From assembly GCA_035294305.1 (NCBI GenBank), contig DATGLD010000026.1, positions 62,001-126,000 of the forward strand: 64,000 nucleotides of DNA, in the 5' to 3' direction. This DNA comes from DASRBN01 sp035294305 (GTDB lineage: Bacteria; Chloroflexota; Ktedonobacteria; Ktedonobacterales; Ktedonobacteraceae). Positions 16,555-25,290 of the stretch are shown here, one piece after another (within the stretch, counting starts at the first letter, position 1; each line of letters opens with the position of its first letter). A program made the position numbers and the translations under genes. The notes under the pieces are model-generated. The model made no database searches, was not told the DNA's origin, and saw only the letters and a list, made by a program, of their open reading frames with translations.

Positions 16555-17934
16555 ATGGCCGTGCAAACAACGCAATCGACGCCGCCTACCTCGAAATTGA
16601 GGTCAACATCATGGCTACGCAAGTTTACTTCCGCAGTCGGCCGCCCCCTCTTCGCATTTATCCTGGCGATGATCGCCGGTATCATCGTCATCATGATTAC
16701 CTCGCAAGGCTCTCCTGGGGATCGATTTAGCGCGGCGCTTACCGCTTATCAAGACCTTTTTGTTGGTTCATTTGGAAACGCGCAGAATTTCTCTTTCACT
16801 CTGGTCACAGTCACCCCGCTCATTCTGACCAGTATTTCAGTTGCGATTGCTTTTCGCGGCGGCCTTTTTAATATTGGAGCCGAGGGACAGCTGGCCGTAG
16901 GCGCCATGGTGGCCGGTATTATTGCTTTCAAGGTCCCCACGTGGCCGGGTTGGGCTTTGATCCCCCTGATGATCACCGGCAGCATGCTGGCCGGCGCCAT
17001 CTGGGGTGGTATCGTGGGTATACTGAAAGCGTGGCGCGGCGCTCACGAGGTCGTCACCACCATCATGTTAAACTGGATCGCCTTTTATGTCACCGATTAT
17101 CTGATCGATGGGCCTTTCAAGGCGCTCAACCAGGCCGACCAGACCGATGCGCTGCCGAAGCAGGCTACTTTTCCCACCGTCGCAAGCGCCTATAATCATA
17201 CCCTGGGTACCTTTCTGCCACAGATTACCAATCCCCAGCAGTATCCTATCGATATCAGCATCTTTATCGCCTTGCTCGCCCTCATCGTCTACTGGTTTAT
17301 TGTTTCACGCACCACCTTTGGCTACGAGATACGCGTGATAGGCCAGAATCCTAAAGCCGCGCAGTACGCCGGCATCCCCACGAAGCGCAACATCTTTCTC
17401 GTCATGGCCATTGCCGGAGCTTTCTCCGGCCTGGCTGGTTCGCTGCACTTGATGGGGCAATTTCCTTATCAACTGATTGGTTCCACTTTCCGTATTGACC
17501 CGACCGGATTTGATGCCATCGGCGTGGCTCTACTTGGCCGCACTACCGCCATCGGTGTCTTACTCGCCTCACTCCTGTTCGGCGGCCTGTTGTATGGTGG
17601 GTCATATATGCAATTATTCGCCAATGTACCGGGTGATCTCGTCTATATTATTCAAGCCCTCGTGCTGTTCACTATCGCTGCCGAGTTCTTACCTGCCATT
17701 CAGCGTGCTTTGCCTAGGGGATTATTCGCCAGCCGCAAACCGGCGTTAGTGCCGTCCATCGAAGGAGCAACCATCAGCGATATTCCCGAAAATGATAAAA
17801 ATAATGGTGGTGTCATGCAGGAAGGAGCCCTTACCGGGCCGCCCGGCGTTTTCAGGGATAGTCCTGGGGAAAATGAATCAAGCGGCCAGCCCTCTACAGC
17901 AGTCGATGATTCAAATAGAAGTGCGGAGGATTAA
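16555..17934 (+). CDS. BMP-type nucleoside ABC transporter permease 1
   Basis: Inner-membrane permease (BPD_transp_2 type, NupB/YufP-like), 459 residues. After a short cytoplasmic start there are about eight to ten hydrophobic segments; the family features FRGGLFNIGAEGQLAVGA (about 96-113) and the cytoplasmic coupling region RVIGQNPKAAQYAGI are clear. About 70 C-terminal residues are polar and atypical. AGGAGG at 16541-16546 is 8 bases before ATG 16555 and only 2 before ATG 16549, so 16555 is chosen. The stop lies 2 bases before the next gene. Confidence 0.92.
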   Translation: MAVQTTQSTPPTSKLRSTSWLRKFTSAVGRPLFAFILAMIAGIIVIMITSQGSPGDRFSAALTAYQDLFVGSFGNAQNFSFTLVTVTPLILTSISVAIAFRGGLFNIGAEGQLAVGAMVAGIIAFKVPTWPGWALIPLMITGSMLAGAIWGGIVGILKAWRGAHEVVTTIMLNWIAFYVTDYLIDGPFKALNQADQTDALPKQATFPTVASAYNHTLGTFLPQITNPQQYPIDISIFIALLALIVYWFIVSRTTFGYEIRVIGQNPKAAQYAGIPTKRNIFLVMAIAGAFSGLAGSLHLMGQFPYQLIGSTFRIDPTGFDAIGVALLGRTTAIGVLLASLLFGGLLYGGSYMQLFANVPGDLVYIIQALVLFTIAAEFLPAIQRALPRGLFASRKPALVPSIEGATISDIPENDKNNGGVMQEGALTGPPGVFRDSPGENESSGQPSTAVDDSNRSAED

Positions 17935-17936
17935 TT

Positions 17937-18884
17937 ATGTTCTTTCAAGTACTATTCCGCGTCCTCGGCTCCAGCGACCTGTGGCAGGCCACCTTACAGT
18001 TTGCCGCCCTGCTCGTCTTGCCGGCCCTGGCAGGCGTAATCTCTGAGCGCAGTGGCGTCGTCAATATCGCCATGGAAGGCATGATGCTCACCGGCGCTTA
18101 CGTGGGGGTAATGAGCGCGCTGGCAACCAATAACGTCTTCGTCGGCGTTCTCGGCGCTATGATCGCCGGAGGTGTTATGGCGCTCATTCATGCCGTCGTC
18201 TCCATCAACTTTCACGCCAACCAGATCGTCAGCGGCCTGGCCGTCAATATAGCCGCTCTGGGATTGACGAACTACCTGCTGCTTGTACAGACCAATGGTC
18301 AGGGCGTGCCGCACCTGGCAAATGCCCTGCGCCTGCCGATTGTCACCTGGGGGCCGCTCGCCAATATACCTTTCCTGGGTCCCGTCCTGTTTCAACAGAA
18401 CATCATCTTTTACGTGGCCATCGTGATTTTGATAGCCACGCAGTTCATCCTCTTCCGCACCAACGTCGGCCTGCGCATCCGCGCCGTGGGTGAGCATCCC
18501 CAGGCCGCCGATACAGCCGGGGTCAACGTCCGGCTCGTGCGCTATCTCTGCGTCATCTCCGGTGGCTTCCTTTCCGGCCTGGCCGGAGCATTTCTGGCGA
18601 TGGGCATCGCCGGAATATTCAATTCGAATATGACTGCCGGGGCGGGTTACATCGCGCTAGCAGCCGTGATTTTCGGCAAATACAATCCGTTGGGAGCCGG
18701 TGGGGCCTGCCTTATCTTCGGCCTGGGCGAAGCCCTCAGCACGCGCTTGCAAGATACCGGCATCTCACCCAACCTGCTCAGCACGTTGCCATATATACTG
18801 ACTATTATCGCGCTGGTTGGCCTCGTCGGTCGCACCATCCCGCCTGCCGCCGATGGCATACCCTACGATCCAGGTTCCGAATAG
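17937..18884 (+). CDS. BMP-type nucleoside ABC transporter permease 2
   Basis: Second inner-membrane permease (NupC/YufQ-like), 315 residues, about eight to ten TM segments. Shows the family text ERSGVVNIAMEGMMLTGAY (about 38-56) and GLRIRAVGEHPQAADTAG (about 180-197), equivalent to permease 1, and IFGKYNPLGAGGACLIFGLG near the end. GGAGG is 7 bases before ATG 17937. It forms a heterodimer with permease 1 in related systems. Confidence 0.93.
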   Translation: MFFQVLFRVLGSSDLWQATLQFAALLVLPALAGVISERSGVVNIAMEGMMLTGAYVGVMSALATNNVFVGVLGAMIAGGVMALIHAVVSINFHANQIVSGLAVNIAALGLTNYLLLVQTNGQGVPHLANALRLPIVTWGPLANIPFLGPVLFQQNIIFYVAIVILIATQFILFRTNVGLRIRAVGEHPQAADTAGVNVRLVRYLCVISGGFLSGLAGAFLAMGIAGIFNSNMTAGAGYIALAAVIFGKYNPLGAGGACLIFGLGEALSTRLQDTGISPNLLSTLPYILTIIALVGLVGRTIPPAADGIPYDPGSE

Positions 18885-18897
18885 AAATAGTGGTGGG

Positions 18898-18935
18898 ACG
18901 GAGGGCGACCACAAGGGTAGCCCTTATAAAGACTA
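18898..18935. repeat. Palindromic repeat, family C (GGGCGACCACAAGGG type)
   Basis: Contains GAGGGCGACCACAAGGGTAG and the inverted GCCCT. Relatives are at 29847-29876, 46440-46466, 52080-52113 and 54281-54310. Here it separates the permease and ATPase genes. Confidence 0.55.
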
Positions 18936-18961
18936 CGCGCCCTATGAGGAGGATACAACCT

Positions 18962-20542
18962 ATGCAAGAAAGCACCTTGGTTGAGCCAACAAAAGCGCAA
19001 CCTTTGCCCATCGCCGTAGAGATGCGCAACATCACCAAAACCTGGCCCGGGGTCGTCGCCAACGATCACGTCGATCTCATCGTGCGCAGGGGCGAAATTC
19101 ATGCCCTCGTCGGCGAAAATGGCGCCGGCAAAACCACGCTGATGAATATCCTCTATGGCTTGATCCATCCCGATAGCGGCGAAATTTTCATCAATGGCCA
19201 GCGCGCGCATATCACCGGCCCGCGCGATGCCATCCGCCTGGGTATCGGCATGGTGCATCAACACTTCATGCTCATCCCGCCCCTGACTGTGGCCGAAAAC
19301 ATCGTCCTGGGCCACGAACCCGGTAGTCCGGCCTCGGTTTATGATGTCAAAAAGTCTCGCGAGCTTATCCTGCAACTCAGCAAACAATATGGTCTGCCCA
19401 TTGACCCCGATATACGTGTCGAAAAACTCTCCGTCGGTTTGCAACAGCGTGTCGAAATCCTGAAAGTTCTCTATCGCGCCGCCGATATCCTCATCATGGA
19501 TGAGCCTACCGGCGTGCTGACTCCCCAGGAGACGTTCGAACTCTTCGGCGTCTTACGCGGCCTCGTCGCCCAGGGCAAGACCATCATCTTCATCACACAT
19601 AAACTGCGCGAGGTGCTTGAACTCACCGACCGCATCACCGTGCTGCGCCGCGGCAAAAACGCGGGCGAACTCATCACCCGCGAAACCAATCAGGCCGAAA
19701 TCGCCCGCCTGATGGTCGGGCGCGAGGTATTGCTACGCGTCAATAAAACCCCCGCTCACCCCGGCCCGGTCGTCCTGCACGTAGAAGATGTACACGCGCA
19801 GGACGACCGCGGCCTGGAGGTTCTGCACGGTGTTAGCTTCGACGTGCGTGCCGGGGAGATTCTGGGCATCGCCGGCGTCGAAGGCAATGGCCAATCCGAA
19901 CTCGTCGAAGCTCTCACCGGTATGCGCAAGATCACCACTGGTAAGATCACACTCACCGAGGTCAAAGATGGGCAAAGCAGCAAAACATATGATGTTACGA
20001 CGATGGATGCAAAAGCGGAACGCCGCGCCGGACTCGCCCATATTCCCGAAGATCGTCGCGGCAGCGGGCTGGTGCTGACCGATTCCATCGCCGATAACAT
20101 GATCCTGGGTCGTGCAAACTGGCCGCAATTCACCTGGCGTGGCTTCGTGCTCCTCTTGAAGCGCATCGTGAACTGGGCTAAAAAATTGATCGTTGAATTC
20201 GATATTCGTACCTCTTCCGCCGAGGCAGCGGCCCGTTCGCTTTCCGGCGGCAACCAGCAAAAGATCATCATCGCGCGCGAATTTTCCGCCAATCCCATGG
20301 CCCTCATCGCCGCGCAGCCAACACGCGGCGTCGATATCGGCGCCATCGAATTCATCCACCGTCGCATTATCGAGCAGCGCGATGCCGGGAAAGCGGTCCT
20401 GCTGGTCTCCGCCGAACTGGATGAAATCCGCTCCCTCTCCGACCGCATCGCCGTCATGTATGAAGGCAAGATCGTCGATATCGTCTCGCCCGAGGCGACA
20501 GAGGAGCAACTCGGCATTCTGATGACCGGGGGACATATTTAG
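18962..20542 (+). CDS. BMP-type nucleoside ABC transporter ATPase, two domains
   Basis: Tandem ABC ATPase (NupA/YufO/RbsA-like) powering the importer, 526 residues. Domain 1: Walker A GENGAGKTT at 51-59, signature SVGLQQRVEILK, Walker B ILIMDEPTGVL. Domain 2: degenerate Walker A GVEGNGQSE, signature LSGGNQQKIIIARE and QPTRGVDIGA in place of a normal Walker B, as is usual in this family. ATG 18962 follows GAGGAGG (18946-18952) by 9 bases; an upstream frame from 18890 reads repeat sequence and is not used. Ends the operon. Confidence 0.94.
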   Translation: MQESTLVEPTKAQPLPIAVEMRNITKTWPGVVANDHVDLIVRRGEIHALVGENGAGKTTLMNILYGLIHPDSGEIFINGQRAHITGPRDAIRLGIGMVHQHFMLIPPLTVAENIVLGHEPGSPASVYDVKKSRELILQLSKQYGLPIDPDIRVEKLSVGLQQRVEILKVLYRAADILIMDEPTGVLTPQETFELFGVLRGLVAQGKTIIFITHKLREVLELTDRITVLRRGKNAGELITRETNQAEIARLMVGREVLLRVNKTPAHPGPVVLHVEDVHAQDDRGLEVLHGVSFDVRAGEILGIAGVEGNGQSELVEALTGMRKITTGKITLTEVKDGQSSKTYDVTTMDAKAERRAGLAHIPEDRRGSGLVLTDSIADNMILGRANWPQFTWRGFVLLLKRIVNWAKKLIVEFDIRTSSAEAAARSLSGGNQQKIIIAREFSANPMALIAAQPTRGVDIGAIEFIHRRIIEQRDAGKAVLLVSAELDEIRSLSDRIAVMYEGKIVDIVSPEATEEQLGILMTGGHI

Positions 20543-20547
20543 GGAAG

Positions 20548-20574
20548 AGGACAGGCACCAGTCACTGTCCCTAC
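20548..20574. repeat. Family B repeat between convergent genes
   Basis: AGGACAGGCACCAGTCACTG followed by TCCCTAC: the family B unit in inverse orientation, sitting in the 41-base gap between the importer operon and chrA. Confidence 0.5.
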
Positions 20575-20583
20575 TAAACTGTT

Positions 20584-21096
20584 TCAGCGATACAAAAAAT
20601 ACCCCACCACTCCTGCCAGCCCCAGGATCAGCAGGATATTCACCTTGCGACTCAGCGCCAGCCCGAAAGCTCCTGCCGCGATCAACAGCCCTTTCCAATC
20701 CACACCGGGCTGGCGCAGAATCGTCCACACCACGGCGAGCAGCAGGCCGACAACCGCCAGCGAGATACCATGCATCGCGCCCTGCACCCAGGTTCTCCGT
20801 TCGATTCGCCTGTAACCGGCAGAGATGAGCAGCACCAGCAGCGCGGGAATCGTAATCGCAATCAAGGCCAGCAGCGCCCCCAGATAGCCATAGGTCAGGT
20901 AGCCCAGGCTAATCACCCATAAGCCATTCGGGCCAGGGCTGATCTGGCCGATAGCAATCGATTGCCCAAAATCGGCCTCCGTCGCCCAGCCATTGGCCAG
21001 CAAATCCTGGTGCAAACTCGGCAAATTGCTAAATCCCCCACTCGAAAAAAGCGACGCCTTCAAAAACAACAGGAAGTAAATGAGGGGATTAATCAC
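20584..21096 (-). CDS. Chromate transporter ChrA, C-terminal half-size subunit
   Basis: Half-size CHR-family membrane protein (170 residues) that pairs with the product of the upstream gene to export or take up chromate or a similar anion. FSSGGFSNLPSLHQDL near the start and IGQISPGPNGLWVISLGYL are the CHR signature; about five to six TM segments. The start GTG (21096-21094) overlaps the TGA of the partner (GTGA), so translation is coupled. Resistance to chromate is not proven for all such pairs. Confidence 0.85.
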   Translation of the reverse strand: MINPLIYFLLFLKASLFSSGGFSNLPSLHQDLLANGWATEADFGQSIAIGQISPGPNGLWVISLGYLTYGYLGALLALIAITIPALLVLLISAGYRRIERRTWVQGAMHGISLAVVGLLLAVVWTILRQPGVDWKGLLIAAGAFGLALSRKVNILLILGLAGVVGYFLYR

Positions 21097-21707
21097 GATT
21101 GCTCCTCCTGCCCTTCCTTTGGTAAAGGTGCAGGACGTGGTGAAAAGAGCAGCGCGCCAAGAAATACTGTCCCGATGATGACAATCACAACCGAAAGTTT
21201 CAGGAAGAGCACGGCAGCAGCGCACGCAATCATAAGTATGCCGCTGCCCAGTAAATACAGCGCGCCTTCTTTATAGCCCTTGCGGATCAGGGGCAATGCA
21301 AAATTCAGCCCGACCAGCAGCATAACGCCGCCGGTAGCCGGAACCACCCCCTTCAACACCGCCTGCACTGCCGTGACGTGTTCTATCTGCTGAAAAAGCG
21401 CTGCGAGCAGGCAGGTAATCGCCGCGCTTGGCACCAGCAGTCCCGCCAGAGATGCGATGATTCCCCGCGTCCCTCCCAATTTTCTGCCTAACAGCACCGT
21501 AAGCGCCAGCAGATTGATGCCGGGGGTCAGCAGGCATAAATTCCATAGATGCAAGAACTCTTCCATCGTGAGCCATTTATGCCGTTCAATAAAAGTACGC
21601 TGGATCAAGAAGGTAGTCGATGCTCCACCACCGAAAGATTGCAGCCCGATGCCCACCCAGATACGAAAAAGCTGCCAGATCGCCGGTTTGGGGTCCTGTA
21701 ATTCCAT
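21093..21707 (-). CDS. Chromate transporter ChrA, N-terminal half-size subunit
   Basis: Partner of the preceding half-size subunit, 204 residues. GLQSFGGGASTTFLIQRTFI at about 20-40 and LCLLTPGINLLALTVLLG are the CHR repeat motifs, followed by about five TM segments. ATG 21707 with AGGAGC 7 bases upstream is preferred to the longer frame from 21782, whose first residues are not conserved. Together the pair forms the short-chain (split) version of ChrA. Confidence 0.85.
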   Translation of the reverse strand: MELQDPKPAIWQLFRIWVGIGLQSFGGGASTTFLIQRTFIERHKWLTMEEFLHLWNLCLLTPGINLLALTVLLGRKLGGTRGIIASLAGLLVPSAAITCLLAALFQQIEHVTAVQAVLKGVVPATGGVMLLVGLNFALPLIRKGYKEGALYLLGSGILMIACAAAVLFLKLSVVIVIIGTVFLGALLFSPRPAPLPKEGQEEQS

Positions 21708-21780
21708 CAAAGAAGCTCCTTTATTTGATATACCTGGATGTATATGATAGAGCAGAATCGGTGGGTTAACAATCGGAAAC

Positions 21781-21838
21781 AAGACGAAGGCAAAGAAATT
21801 TCCCGCGCCGGCGCGGGAAATTTCTTTGCCTTCGTCTT
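21781..21838. terminator. Perfect 58-bp palindrome after citrate synthase
   Basis: Two 29-base arms with no spacer (arm begins AAGACGAAGGCAAAGAAAT and ends in CCCGCGCC), starting 4 bases after the citrate synthase stop. A strong terminator for the minus-strand gene, and an insulator from the chrA promoter. Confidence 0.8.
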
Positions 21839-21842
21839 ACTT

Positions 21843-22988
21843 TTACCGCTGCTCAATCGGCACGAATCTCAAACCTATTGGTCCGGTATACTCAGATTCC
21901 GGGCGGATCAGGCGATTGTTACCAACCTGCTCCAGGATATGAGCAGTCCAACCCGCCACCCGGCTCGCGGCAAACGCCGGCGTGAACATATCGCCCGGCA
22001 AGCCCACTGAGGCCAGCAGGACGGCGGAATAATATTCGACATTGGTGTAAAGACGCTGGTTTGGCTTCTGTTCATGCAACAATGCCAGCGCGAGTTCTTC
22101 TACATGCCTTGCCAGCTTGAACTCCTGTGGATCGGCCAGGCGTGCCAGTTCGCGCAATTCTTCTGCTCGCGGGTCCTCTGTTTTATAGACGCGGTGGCCG
22201 AAGCCCATCAGGCGCTCTCCATGCGTCAGCGCGTTTTTCAGCCAGTCTTCAGCCCGCTCTTGCGTCCCAATCGCCTGCAGCATATCGCGCACTTTCGAAG
22301 GCGCGCCGCCATGCAATGGCCCTTTCAGCGCACCGATTGCCGCCACAAGTGACGAAACAATATCCGAACCTGTACTCGCCACAATCCGTGCCGTAAAAGT
22401 CGAAGCATTCATACCATGATCGGCCAGCAGCACCAGGTAGGCATCCAGGGCCTTCACATGCTCTTCCTTCGGCACCTGCCCGTTGAGCAGGTAGAGGTAG
22501 TTCGCGGCATAGCCAAGTTCTGGATGCGACTCCAGCGGTTCCAGTCCATTGCGCAGGCGATGGAACGCGGCCAGGAAGACCGGAAAGTGAGCAGTTACAG
22601 CAATTGCCTGTTCGAGTGTGGGTTGTCCTTTAATTGTGGCCGCGCCCCACGCCGAAACTGCCGTGCGCAGCGCGTCCATCGGTTCGGTCGTTGCCGGCAG
22701 ATTTTTCAACACCTGCAAAACGTTTGCCGGCAGGCTGCGTTCTGCCAGTAAGCGCACTTTCAAATCCACTAGCTGCGTCCGGTTTGGCAGCCGTCCAAAC
22801 CACAGCAGGTAGGCGATTTCCTCGAAAGAGGTAGTACGGGCGAGATCATGAATATTGTACCCACGGCAAATCAGCCGTCCCGCCGTTCCCTCCACCTTGC
22901 TCAACGCCGTTGTTGCCGCAACCACCCCCTCTAAACCACCTCGATTTTGCTTCGGTTCTTGAATCGCTGTCGATGTCTCCGCTGTCAT
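21843..22988 (-). CDS. Citrate synthase
   Basis: Condenses acetyl-CoA and oxaloacetate to citrate, first step of the TCA cycle; the methylcitrate reaction is also possible. 381 residues from ATG 22988 (GGAG 8 bases upstream; ATG 22994 is too close). Shows GTAGRLICRGYNI near the N-terminus, LHGGAPSKV (substrate His), GFGHRVYKTEDPR (catalytic His) and LPGDMFTPAFAASRVAGW near the end (catalytic Asp region usually within VDFY or similar; here the segment reads NVEYYSA). This is the short bacterial type II form without an N-terminal HTH. Divergent from a gene for exactly such an HTH. Confidence 0.92.
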   Translation of the reverse strand: MTAETSTAIQEPKQNRGGLEGVVAATTALSKVEGTAGRLICRGYNIHDLARTTSFEEIAYLLWFGRLPNRTQLVDLKVRLLAERSLPANVLQVLKNLPATTEPMDALRTAVSAWGAATIKGQPTLEQAIAVTAHFPVFLAAFHRLRNGLEPLESHPELGYAANYLYLLNGQVPKEEHVKALDAYLVLLADHGMNASTFTARIVASTGSDIVSSLVAAIGALKGPLHGGAPSKVRDMLQAIGTQERAEDWLKNALTHGERLMGFGHRVYKTEDPRAEELRELARLADPQEFKLARHVEELALALLHEQKPNQRLYTNVEYYSAVLLASVGLPGDMFTPAFAASRVAGWTAHILEQVGNNRLIRPESEYTGPIGLRFVPIEQR

Positions 22989-23049
22989 TTTCATTGCTCC
23001 TTTGCTTGTGCGGAAAACCAACGGTTTACACATAACTCGCTGTACTTAG

Positions 23050-23078
23050 GTATTACCATGAATTTCTATGAAAGTCAA
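23050..23078 (-). promoter_or_regulatory. Citrate synthase promoter
   Basis: On the minus strand TTGACT (complement of 23073-23078), 17 bases, TAATAC (complement of 23050-23055). The gene starts 62 bases downstream of the -10. Confidence 0.7.
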
Positions 23079-23084
23079 TGGTTA

Positions 23085-23134
23085 TCGATGTGAATTGATG
23101 ATACTTGATTTATATTGATTTTATTTGACGCAAT
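23085..23134. promoter_or_regulatory. Five 10-bp-phased direct repeats, candidate operator
   Basis: TCGATGTGAA, TTGATGATAC, TTGATTTATA, TTGATTTTAT and TTGACGCAAT follow one another at exactly 10-base steps between the two divergent promoters. One helical turn per repeat puts every TTGAT on the same DNA face, as in cooperative operators. The small HTH protein encoded next door is the obvious candidate ligand; this is inference. Confidence 0.6.
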
Positions 23135-23145
23135 GTCCAAAATGG

Positions 23146-23175
23146 TTGACAAAATTGCCTGTATTTCCCTATTAT
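23146..23175 (+). promoter_or_regulatory. Promoter of the HTH gene
   Basis: TTGACA at 23146-23151, 18-base spacer, TATTAT at 23170-23175. It lies 11 bases after the last phased repeat. Confidence 0.7.
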
Positions 23176-23231
23176 GTAGATAGAAGATTGGACAGTAGGA
23201 CCAGAACGTATTGGCAGGAAAAAGGCAGACG

Positions 23232-23525
23232 ATGATCGAGCTAGACGGTGAAAACTACCTGGATGGGAATGAGGCCAGTCGCCTGCTGGGCGTGAAGATG
23301 TCGACGCTTTACGCCTATGTGAGCAGGGGGATTCTCAAAAGTTACAAACAGGGCATCAAGCGGCAGCGTCTCTACAAGCAGACCGAGCTTGAGGCTTTGC
23401 TGCGCCTGCGTCCCAGCGATGATCCTCTGCCCCAGACTCCTTCAAAGCAAACCGCAGCTGATCCCGCCCCGCAAAGAAAACTCACCGAAATCCCACTCGC
23501 CGAGGACTGGATTCCATATACGTGA
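23232..23525 (+). CDS. Small MerR/excisionase-like HTH protein beside citrate synthase
   Basis: A 97-residue DNA-binding protein. Residues about 9-60 form a winged-HTH of the excisionase/MerR type: YLDGNEASRLLGVKMSTLYA, YVSRGILKSYKQG, then RLYKQTELEALLRLR. The closest pattern I know is the HTH domain fused to the N-terminus of some bacterial citrate synthases. The C-terminal 40 residues are Pro-rich and disordered. ATG 23232 with AAAGGCAG upstream is chosen; TTG 23211 is an in-frame alternative. Its position, divergent from citrate synthase across phased repeats, suggests it controls that gene and itself. Confidence 0.75.
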   Translation: MIELDGENYLDGNEASRLLGVKMSTLYAYVSRGILKSYKQGIKRQRLYKQTELEALLRLRPSDDPLPQTPSKQTAADPAPQRKLTEIPLAEDWIPYT

Positions 23526-23563
23526 TGGTGGTTTTTGACAAACTATTCCAGCAATGGACGCCG

Positions 23564-23579
23564 GGCCGATTTATCGGCC
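23564..23579. repeat. Family A palindrome
   Basis: GGCCGATTTATCGGCC, perfect, in the gap between convergent HTH and MFS genes. Confidence 0.65.
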
Positions 23580-23628
23580 TTGTGGGATTACCAGGCTTTA
23601 TCACCACAATCGGAAAGTACCCCAGGCC

Positions 23629-23659
23629 GTGTCATTCTTCGCTGCGCTCAGCATGACAC
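23629..23659. repeat. Family D inverted repeat
   Basis: GTGTCAT at 23629-23635 pairs with ATGACAC at 23653-23659 around TCTTCGCTGCGCTCAGC. Lies after the MFS stop and may serve as its terminator. Confidence 0.55.
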
Positions 23660-23701
23660 GGCTGAACCAGTCGGATGACTGGTTTTGATCGTGAAAATTC
23701 A

Positions 23702-24973
23702 TCATCGTTCAGTTGCCTCACTCAACCGGCCCGATTTGCGTATAGCAGGACTCAAAGTCGCCCACAAAGCCAGCATGCTATAGCAACCACCAAATACCAG
23801 TATCGTTGAGATCGCTCCAATATCTTGCAGCAGCACGCCCGTCAGAGCTATCCCCACGGGCCGCAACCCATAGGAAATCAGGCGAAAAGAACTGTTCACA
23901 CGCCCCTGCAACTCGTCGGGGATCAGGGCCAGCCGGTAGCTGAACTGGACTATGTTGTAGTTGGCGTCAACCAGTAGGAATGCGCCAACGACTAGCGCAA
24001 GGATCAGGGGAGTCGATGCCAGCGCGTGCAGCAAAAGCATCGCGGCATACAACCACCATAGGCCAATAATTGCCTGACCGAAGCGAAATCTCCTCTGAAT
24101 GTGCGGTGCGAGGAATGCGCCGCTGATACTGCTGATGCCACCAACGGCAAAGATGCCACCGATCAGGGCCGGCGAGGCATGTTGCTGCTGGGCCAGCACA
24201 ATCACGATCAAGGGGGTGCCATAACCGATGGCGCTCAGACCACTATTGAGAAAAGCCATCGTCCTCAACACCGGCTGGCGCCACAGCCATTGCAGCCCTT
24301 CGGCAATCTCAGCTACCAACCTGCGCCGCCTGGCGACCCGCGCCTGCTGGAATCTGACACGAATAAACAGCAATGATAACACGGATACTGCATACGAAAC
24401 AGCGTCCGCCAGGAATGGCAGGATGTTTTGCAGGCTGAAGAGCAGCCCGCCCAGTGGCGGACCCAGCAGCGAAGTGATGCCAAATGCGACCTGATTCTGC
24501 GCCGTGGCCGCGGGTAACTGTTCTTTAGAGACCACCTGCGGCAGAGCGGCAGTTTCCGCCAGGTCGAAAAAGACGAACAACGTCCCCTCGATTAGCGCAA
24601 CAAGATAGAGTTGTAGAATGGTCAGGTGCCCAAGAGCGAACGCGAGCGGAATACTACCGAGACTCAGCGCCCGTCCCGTATCGCACAGGATCATCACTCG
24701 TTTGCGATCCCAGCGATCAATCAAGGCTCCGCCGGGCAGCGTGAAGATGAAGTAGGGCAGCCCACGTAAAGCTCCGGCGAGACCAGCTTCAGCAGGAGAA
24801 TGGGTCAAGGCCAGCACCAGCAGCGGAAAGGCCAGCGTGGAAACCTGTGTGCCCACATTGGAGACCATCTGCCCGCTCCACAAGAGCATATAATCCAGGT
24901 TTAACCATAGTGATTTCGGTCCTTGCGGCACTGCTTTCTCAGTTTCGATCAGTTCCTCGTTAGTAGCAGGCAT
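23702..24973 (-). CDS. MFS exporter (EntS/MFS_3 type)
   Basis: A 423-residue 12-TM major facilitator. Typical parts: LLWSGQMVSNVGTQVSTLAF in TM1, motif A as GALIDRWDRKRVMILCDTG after TM2, QNQVAFGITSLLGPPLGGLL in TM5 region, ELQGRVNSSFRLISYGLRPVG in TM10-11 region. This group exports siderophores, macrolides or other small molecules; substrate unknown. ATG 24973 is preceded by AAAGGAAG. Monocistronic, terminated near family D and A repeats. Confidence 0.9.
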   Translation of the reverse strand: MPATNEELIETEKAVPQGPKSLWLNLDYMLLWSGQMVSNVGTQVSTLAFPLLVLALTHSPAEAGLAGALRGLPYFIFTLPGGALIDRWDRKRVMILCDTGRALSLGSIPLAFALGHLTILQLYLVALIEGTLFVFFDLAETAALPQVVSKEQLPAATAQNQVAFGITSLLGPPLGGLLFSLQNILPFLADAVSYAVSVLSLLFIRVRFQQARVARRRRLVAEIAEGLQWLWRQPVLRTMAFLNSGLSAIGYGTPLIVIVLAQQQHASPALIGGIFAVGGISSISGAFLAPHIQRRFRFGQAIIGLWWLYAAMLLLHALASTPLILALVVGAFLLVDANYNIVQFSYRLALIPDELQGRVNSSFRLISYGLRPVGIALTGVLLQDIGAISTILVFGGCYSMLALWATLSPAIRKSGRLSEATER

Positions 24974-25290
24974 ACAATCTTCCTTTCATCAACTTCAATG
25001 TCCCTCGCTCTGATAAAGTGAGAAAGATATACAAATTGTTAAAAATGGTACTGGTTTGTTAATTATCGTTAATATGATAGAAAATATTAGCACAAAAAGG
25101 GGGATTTTTCAAGAGGAACGGCAAGTTAAATCAAATGGACAGTAAAAATTAGCATTCTTTTTGAAAGAAAAGAGCTATTTGCTTGCCTCCTATGAGAGAA
25201 GCAGGTATACCAAGAAGTATTTATTAAAAGAGGTAACCAAAGACAAGGGGGGTTGAGCACAGCCTCGATTTGTGAGGCAGGATGCTCTTA
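24974..25290. other. AT-rich intergenic region
   Basis: About 315 bases with strongly lower GC (24990-25160) containing the MFS promoter on the minus strand. No gene, repeat or RNA recognised. Confidence 0.4.

Noticed and set aside
19733..20728. 331-residue minus frame opposite the ABC ATPase
   Set aside because: Antisense shadow. The ATPase reading frame has all ABC motifs.
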